Assembly (NCBI GenBank): GCA_963804495.1
Contig: CAWDQN010000003.1
Location: forward strand, 496,001-560,000
DNA: 64,000 nucleotides
Direction of reading: 5' to 3'
Origin: Rhodovastum sp963804495
GTDB lineage: Bacteria; Pseudomonadota; Alphaproteobacteria; Acetobacterales; Acetobacteraceae
Below the pieces are notes generated by a model. The model did not search any database, had not been told where the DNA came from, and saw only the letters and a program-made list of their open reading frames with translations. Both the position numbers and the translations under genes were made by a program. Positions within the stretch are counted from its first letter, which is position 1. Every line of letters starts with the position of its first letter. Shown piece by piece: positions 60,988-64,000 of this stretch.

Positions 60988-62538
60988 TTATGCAACATCA
61001 TCGGTATGACGCGGAAATACCCCCTGCGGCGGCGGCAGCACTGTCCCGTCGGGCAGCGGTGTCGCCAGGGCGGCAATGTCGCGCGCGTCCGCCGGCACGC
61101 CGAGCTGATCAAGCATCTTCGCCATGCTGCCCGGCATGAAGGGCTGCAGCACCGTGGCCACCGATCGCAGCACGTCAAGCAGCAGGCGCAACACACTGGC
61201 CATCCGTTCCGGATCGGTCTTGCGCAGCGCCCACGGCGCCTGGCGGTCGATATACCCATTTCCGGCCCGCACCAGTTTCCAGACCTCCTCCAGCGCCTCG
61301 TGGAAGGCCTGCCGGTCGATCTGGCCGCGCAGCAGCGCCGGCAGGGAATCGGCTGCAGCGAGAATGGCGGCGTCGTCCTCGGTGGGCAGGCCGCGCGGCG
61401 GCAACTGCCCGGCGCAATTGCGGGCCACCAGGCTGAGCGTTCGCTGCGCCAGATTGCCCAGGTCGTTGGCCAGTTCGCCGTTCATCCGCTGCACCAGGGC
61501 GCGCCGGCTGAAATCGCCGTCGCTGCCGAACGGCACCTCGCGCAGCAGGAAAAACCGCACCGGATCGAGCCCGTAGTCGGCCACCAGATCGGCAGGGGCG
61601 ATGACGTTGCCCAGCGACTTGCTCATTTTCTCGCCCTCGACGGTCCACCAGCCATGGGCGAACACCCGCTTCGGCGGTTCCAGCCCGGCGGCCATCAGGA
61701 AGGCAGGCCAGTACACGGCGTGGAACCGCAGGATGTCCTTGCCGACCATGTGCAGGTCGGCCGGCCAGAATCCGGCGCGCGGGGCGGCGGGATCGGGCCA
61801 GCCGGTGGCGGTGACGTAATTGTTCAGCGCGTCGAGCCAGACATACATCACATGCGCCGGATCGCCCGGCACCGGGATGCCCCAGCGGAAGCTGGTGCGG
61901 CTGACCGAAAGGTCCTTCAGGCCGCCGCGGACGAAACTCAGCACCTCGTTGCGCCGGCTGACCGGGGCGATGAAGTCGGGGTGGTTTTCGTAGAAGGCCA
62001 GCAGCCTGTCCTGCCAGGCGGAGAGTCGGAAGAAATAGCTCGGCTCGACCACCCATTCGACCGGCGCGCCGGACGGCGCCACGCGCGAGCCGTCCGGCCG
62101 GGCGGTGAGTTCGGACTCGTCGTAGAACGCCTCGTCGCGGACCGCGTACCAGCCCTCGTAGCCACCCAGATAGATCTCGCCGGCGTCGTGCAGGCGGCGC
62201 CAGAGTTCGGCCGTCGCCGCCTTGTGGCGCGGCTCGGTGGTGCGGATGAAATCGTCGTTGGAGATGCCCATCGCCTGGGCCATCGCCTGGAAAGCGGGGC
62301 TGACCTGGTCGGTGAACGCCTGCGGATCGAGCCCCGCGGCGGAAGCGGCTTTTTCGACTTTCTGGCCGTGCTCGTCAGTGCCGGTGAGGAAGAAAACATC
62401 GAAGCCGTCCAGCCGCTTCCAGCGCGCCAGCACGTCGCAGGCAACCGAGGTGTAGGCGTGGCCGATATGCGGCACGTCGTTGACATAATAGATCGGCGTC
62501 GTGACGTAGAATTTTGGTTTCATGGGATTGGTTGTCAT
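60988..62538 (-). CDS. metG: Methionyl-tRNA synthetase
   Basis: This 516-residue class I synthetase charges tRNA-Met. HIGH is seen in VNDVPHIGHAYTSVACDV and KMSKS in EGEKMSKSLGNVIAPADL. The knuckle Cys zinc motif is absent, which is the short alphaproteobacterial form, and there is no C-terminal tRNA-binding domain. It lies between holB and tatD, all in one orientation: holB-metG-tatD-MBL is a conserved alphaproteobacterial order. ATG 62538 or 62523 may start it. Confidence 0.97.
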   Translation of the reverse strand: MTTNPMKPKFYVTTPIYYVNDVPHIGHAYTSVACDVLARWKRLDGFDVFFLTGTDEHGQKVEKAASAAGLDPQAFTDQVSPAFQAMAQAMGISNDDFIRTTEPRHKAATAELWRRLHDAGEIYLGGYEGWYAVRDEAFYDESELTARPDGSRVAPSGAPVEWVVEPSYFFRLSAWQDRLLAFYENHPDFIAPVSRRNEVLSFVRGGLKDLSVSRTSFRWGIPVPGDPAHVMYVWLDALNNYVTATGWPDPAAPRAGFWPADLHMVGKDILRFHAVYWPAFLMAAGLEPPKRVFAHGWWTVEGEKMSKSLGNVIAPADLVADYGLDPVRFFLLREVPFGSDGDFSRRALVQRMNGELANDLGNLAQRTLSLVARNCAGQLPPRGLPTEDDAAILAAADSLPALLRGQIDRQAFHEALEEVWKLVRAGNGYIDRQAPWALRKTDPERMASVLRLLLDVLRSVATVLQPFMPGSMAKMLDQLGVPADARDIAALATPLPDGTVLPPPQGVFPRHTDDVA

Positions 62539-62552
62539 TCAAGTCAGGAGGG

Positions 62553-63575
62553 TCAGTGAACGCGGGCGCCCGTCCCGGCGAGCAGGCCGAGGCTGGTCAC
62601 GATGGCTTGGCGGCGGTCCAGGTGAAGCGCCTCGGTTTCATCCTGCAGGCGGCAGAGCCCCTGCCACACGTCGACCCAGGCATCAAGGGGCCGGGCGCCG
62701 ATCAACCTGATCTGGTCTGGGTCGGCGCGGCCGCGCGCAACGTCGCGCACCGAGACCGCCACCGCGGTACGCAACAGGCCCATGAAAGTCGAGAACGCCT
62801 CGTCGTCACGCGCCAGCGCGTCCGCCACCTCGTGGGCCCGGCCGGTGGTCATCGCCGGCAGCTTGTCGAGCACCTGCGAGACCAGATCGGCCAGCCCCAC
62901 CCCGTTGCCCTCGGCAAGGGTCAGGGCCCGGCCGGGCGAGCCCTCCGCCATGGCGGCGAGGCGCTGCCGCTCGGCCGGGTCGAGTCCGGGGTGGGTGCGA
63001 TCGAGCAGCCCGGCTACCTCCGCCTCGGTCAGCGGCGACAGGCGCAGGCGGCGGCAGCGGCTGCGGATGGTGGGCAGCAGCCGGCCGGGGGCGGCGCAGA
63101 CCAGCAGCAGCACCGCGCGTGGCGGCGGCTCTTCCAGCACTTTCAGCACCGCGTTGGCGGCCTGGTGGTTGAGGTCCTCGGCACCATCGACGACCACCAC
63201 ACGCCAGCCGCCCTCGGCGGGGGTGAGATGCAGGAAGTCGGGGATACCGCGGGCATCGGCGACGACGATTTCGCCGCGCTTCTTTTTCCGCTTCGGGTCC
63301 CATTCGCGCTCGACGGTCAGCAGGTCGGCATGGGTGCCGGCGGCGACGCGCCGGAACACCGGATGCGCCTCGGGGAGATAAAGCCCCTCGCCGGCACCGC
63401 CGGCCAGCAGGCGGCGGGCGAAGCGGAAGGCGAGCGTGGCTTTGCCGATGCCGGGCGGGCCGGTGAGCAGCCAGGCATGGTGCAGCCTGCCAGCGTGCAT
63501 GGCCTCGGCCAGCGCTGTCTCGGCGGCGGCGTGGCCGACCAGATGGGGATTGGCGCGCGGATCGGGGGCAGTCAT
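62553..63575 (-). CDS. holB: DNA polymerase III delta' subunit
   Basis: This 340-residue clamp-loader subunit has an AAA+ fold with LTGPPGIGKATLAFRFARRL (P-loop) and AANAVLKVLEEPPPRA with TIRSRCRRLRLSPL (the SRC motif). Delta' normally lacks a functional ATPase, and the residues here are as expected. The ATG at 63575 fits MTAPDPRANPHLVGH. It is the first gene of the holB-metG-tatD-MBL unit. Confidence 0.93.
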   Translation of the reverse strand: MTAPDPRANPHLVGHAAAETALAEAMHAGRLHHAWLLTGPPGIGKATLAFRFARRLLAGGAGEGLYLPEAHPVFRRVAAGTHADLLTVEREWDPKRKKKRGEIVVADARGIPDFLHLTPAEGGWRVVVVDGAEDLNHQAANAVLKVLEEPPPRAVLLLVCAAPGRLLPTIRSRCRRLRLSPLTEAEVAGLLDRTHPGLDPAERQRLAAMAEGSPGRALTLAEGNGVGLADLVSQVLDKLPAMTTGRAHEVADALARDDEAFSTFMGLLRTAVAVSVRDVARGRADPDQIRLIGARPLDAWVDVWQGLCRLQDETEALHLDRRQAIVTSLGLLAGTGARVH

Positions 63576-63740
63576 GGGGTGTTCTCGCGGAGCGGCCGGG
63601 CCTTGGTGCATACCGCAGAGAGTGCGGTCGCCGCCACCGCCACCGCATCACGGAGTGCGGCGAGGGCCGGTGCTCCATGCGTCTGCCTGTCGCATCCGGC
63701 TGCCGGCCGGGCGCAGTGCATGGAACAGGGGTACAATGGC

Positions 63741-64000
63741 ATGTTTTACAATACATTTGCCGGGCGGAGCATCGGGCGCATCGAGGCGCTGAGCGACGGG
63801 GTGTTTGCGGTCGCGATGACGCTGCTGGTGCTCGACCTGCATGCGCCGGCCGTGGCCGCCGTCCATAGCGAGTCCGAGCTGTGGAGGGCGCTGACGACGC
63901 TGGCGCCGCATCTGCTGGTCTATCTGATGAGTTTCCTGACCCTCGGCATTTTCTGGGTGGGGCAGCAAACCCAGCTCAACCATTTTGCCCGTGGCGACCG
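63741..64000 (+). CDS. TMEM175/DUF1211-family potassium channel-like protein, N-terminal fragment
   Basis: The first 86 residues are in the window. It begins MFYNTFAGRSIGRIEALSDG and has VFAVAMTLLVLDLHAP, matching the TMEM175 hallmark R-x3-F/L-SDGVFAVAxTLLVLD. A second helix, HLLVYLMSFLTLGIFWVG, follows. Bacterial TMEM175 proteins are tetrameric potassium-selective channels. The gene is divergent from holB; AGGGG about ten bases before the ATG supports the start. Confidence 0.88.
   Translation, partial: MFYNTFAGRSIGRIEALSDGVFAVAMTLLVLDLHAPAVAAVHSESELWRALTTLAPHLLVYLMSFLTLGIFWVGQQTQLNHFARGD

Overview
The window is GC-rich chromosomal DNA from an alphaproteobacterium, most likely of the family Acetobacteraceae. 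The support is indirect: high GC with alphaproteobacterial gene orders (guaB-rsmB, holB-metG-tatD-metallo-hydrolase), a Pro/Ala-rich conserved hypothetical (26570-27181) of a kind I associate with that family, and paired universal stress proteins. The ends cut through two genes: a 3-hydroxyacyl-CoA dehydrogenase at 1 and a TMEM175-like channel at 64000.

Layout. 1-5045: a minus-strand fatty-acid operon (fadL, fadD, a MerR regulator, thiolase, hydroxyacyl-CoA dehydrogenase) behind a hexamer array containing a perfect palindrome. 5046-12395: a PfkB-type sugar kinase, a creatininase-family hydrolase, rubrerythrin, a class V aminotransferase, two related phasin-like genes (the first frameshifted) and small hypotheticals. 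12440-17665: guaB, an RsmB-type rRNA methyltransferase, a GNAT acetyltransferase and guaA, interrupted by a 215-bp inverted repeat. 18280-26196: nested mobile DNA. An IS1-type element with about 16-bp inverted ends and an 8-10 bp target duplication carries a P63C-domain gene and other passengers. A 4.6-kb IS21-type element with 50-bp perfect inverted repeats and a 5-bp duplication has inserted into one of those passengers and itself carries a ParB-like gene and a Cys-rich gene. 27308-37919: citramalate synthase, then a C-P lyase region (phnF with a second phnM-like gene on one strand; phnGHIJKLM and a DUF1045 gene on the other; phnN convergent). 38085-44600: a serine hydrolase, glutamate-type dehydrogenase, a thiamine-diphosphate enzyme and an ankyrin-repeat protein. 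45268-55242: one long operon joining an ABC importer to a PEP-dependent dihydroxyacetone kinase with its own HPr and enzyme I. 55487-60195: a truncated transposase, a fluoride-riboswitch-controlled antiporter, two universal stress proteins and a metallo-hydrolase. 60192-64000: tatD, metG, holB and the start of a TMEM175-like gene.

Two features run through the whole window. First, a family of GC-rich palindromic intergenic repeats recurs at least eight times, often touching stop codons. Second, at least seven genes carry apparent one-base indels (phasin, the IS-interrupted gene, the IS1-type transposase, phnH, phnI, the DUF1045 gene, a small gene at 39.3 kb, and probably the dhaL start). They are either real decay or consensus errors, and raw reads would settle which.

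The functional units are fatty-acid uptake and beta-oxidation, GMP synthesis, phosphonate C-P bond cleavage, uptake and phosphorylation of dihydroxyacetone or a related triose/polyol, and fluoride response. No tRNA, rRNA or CRISPR array was recognised.
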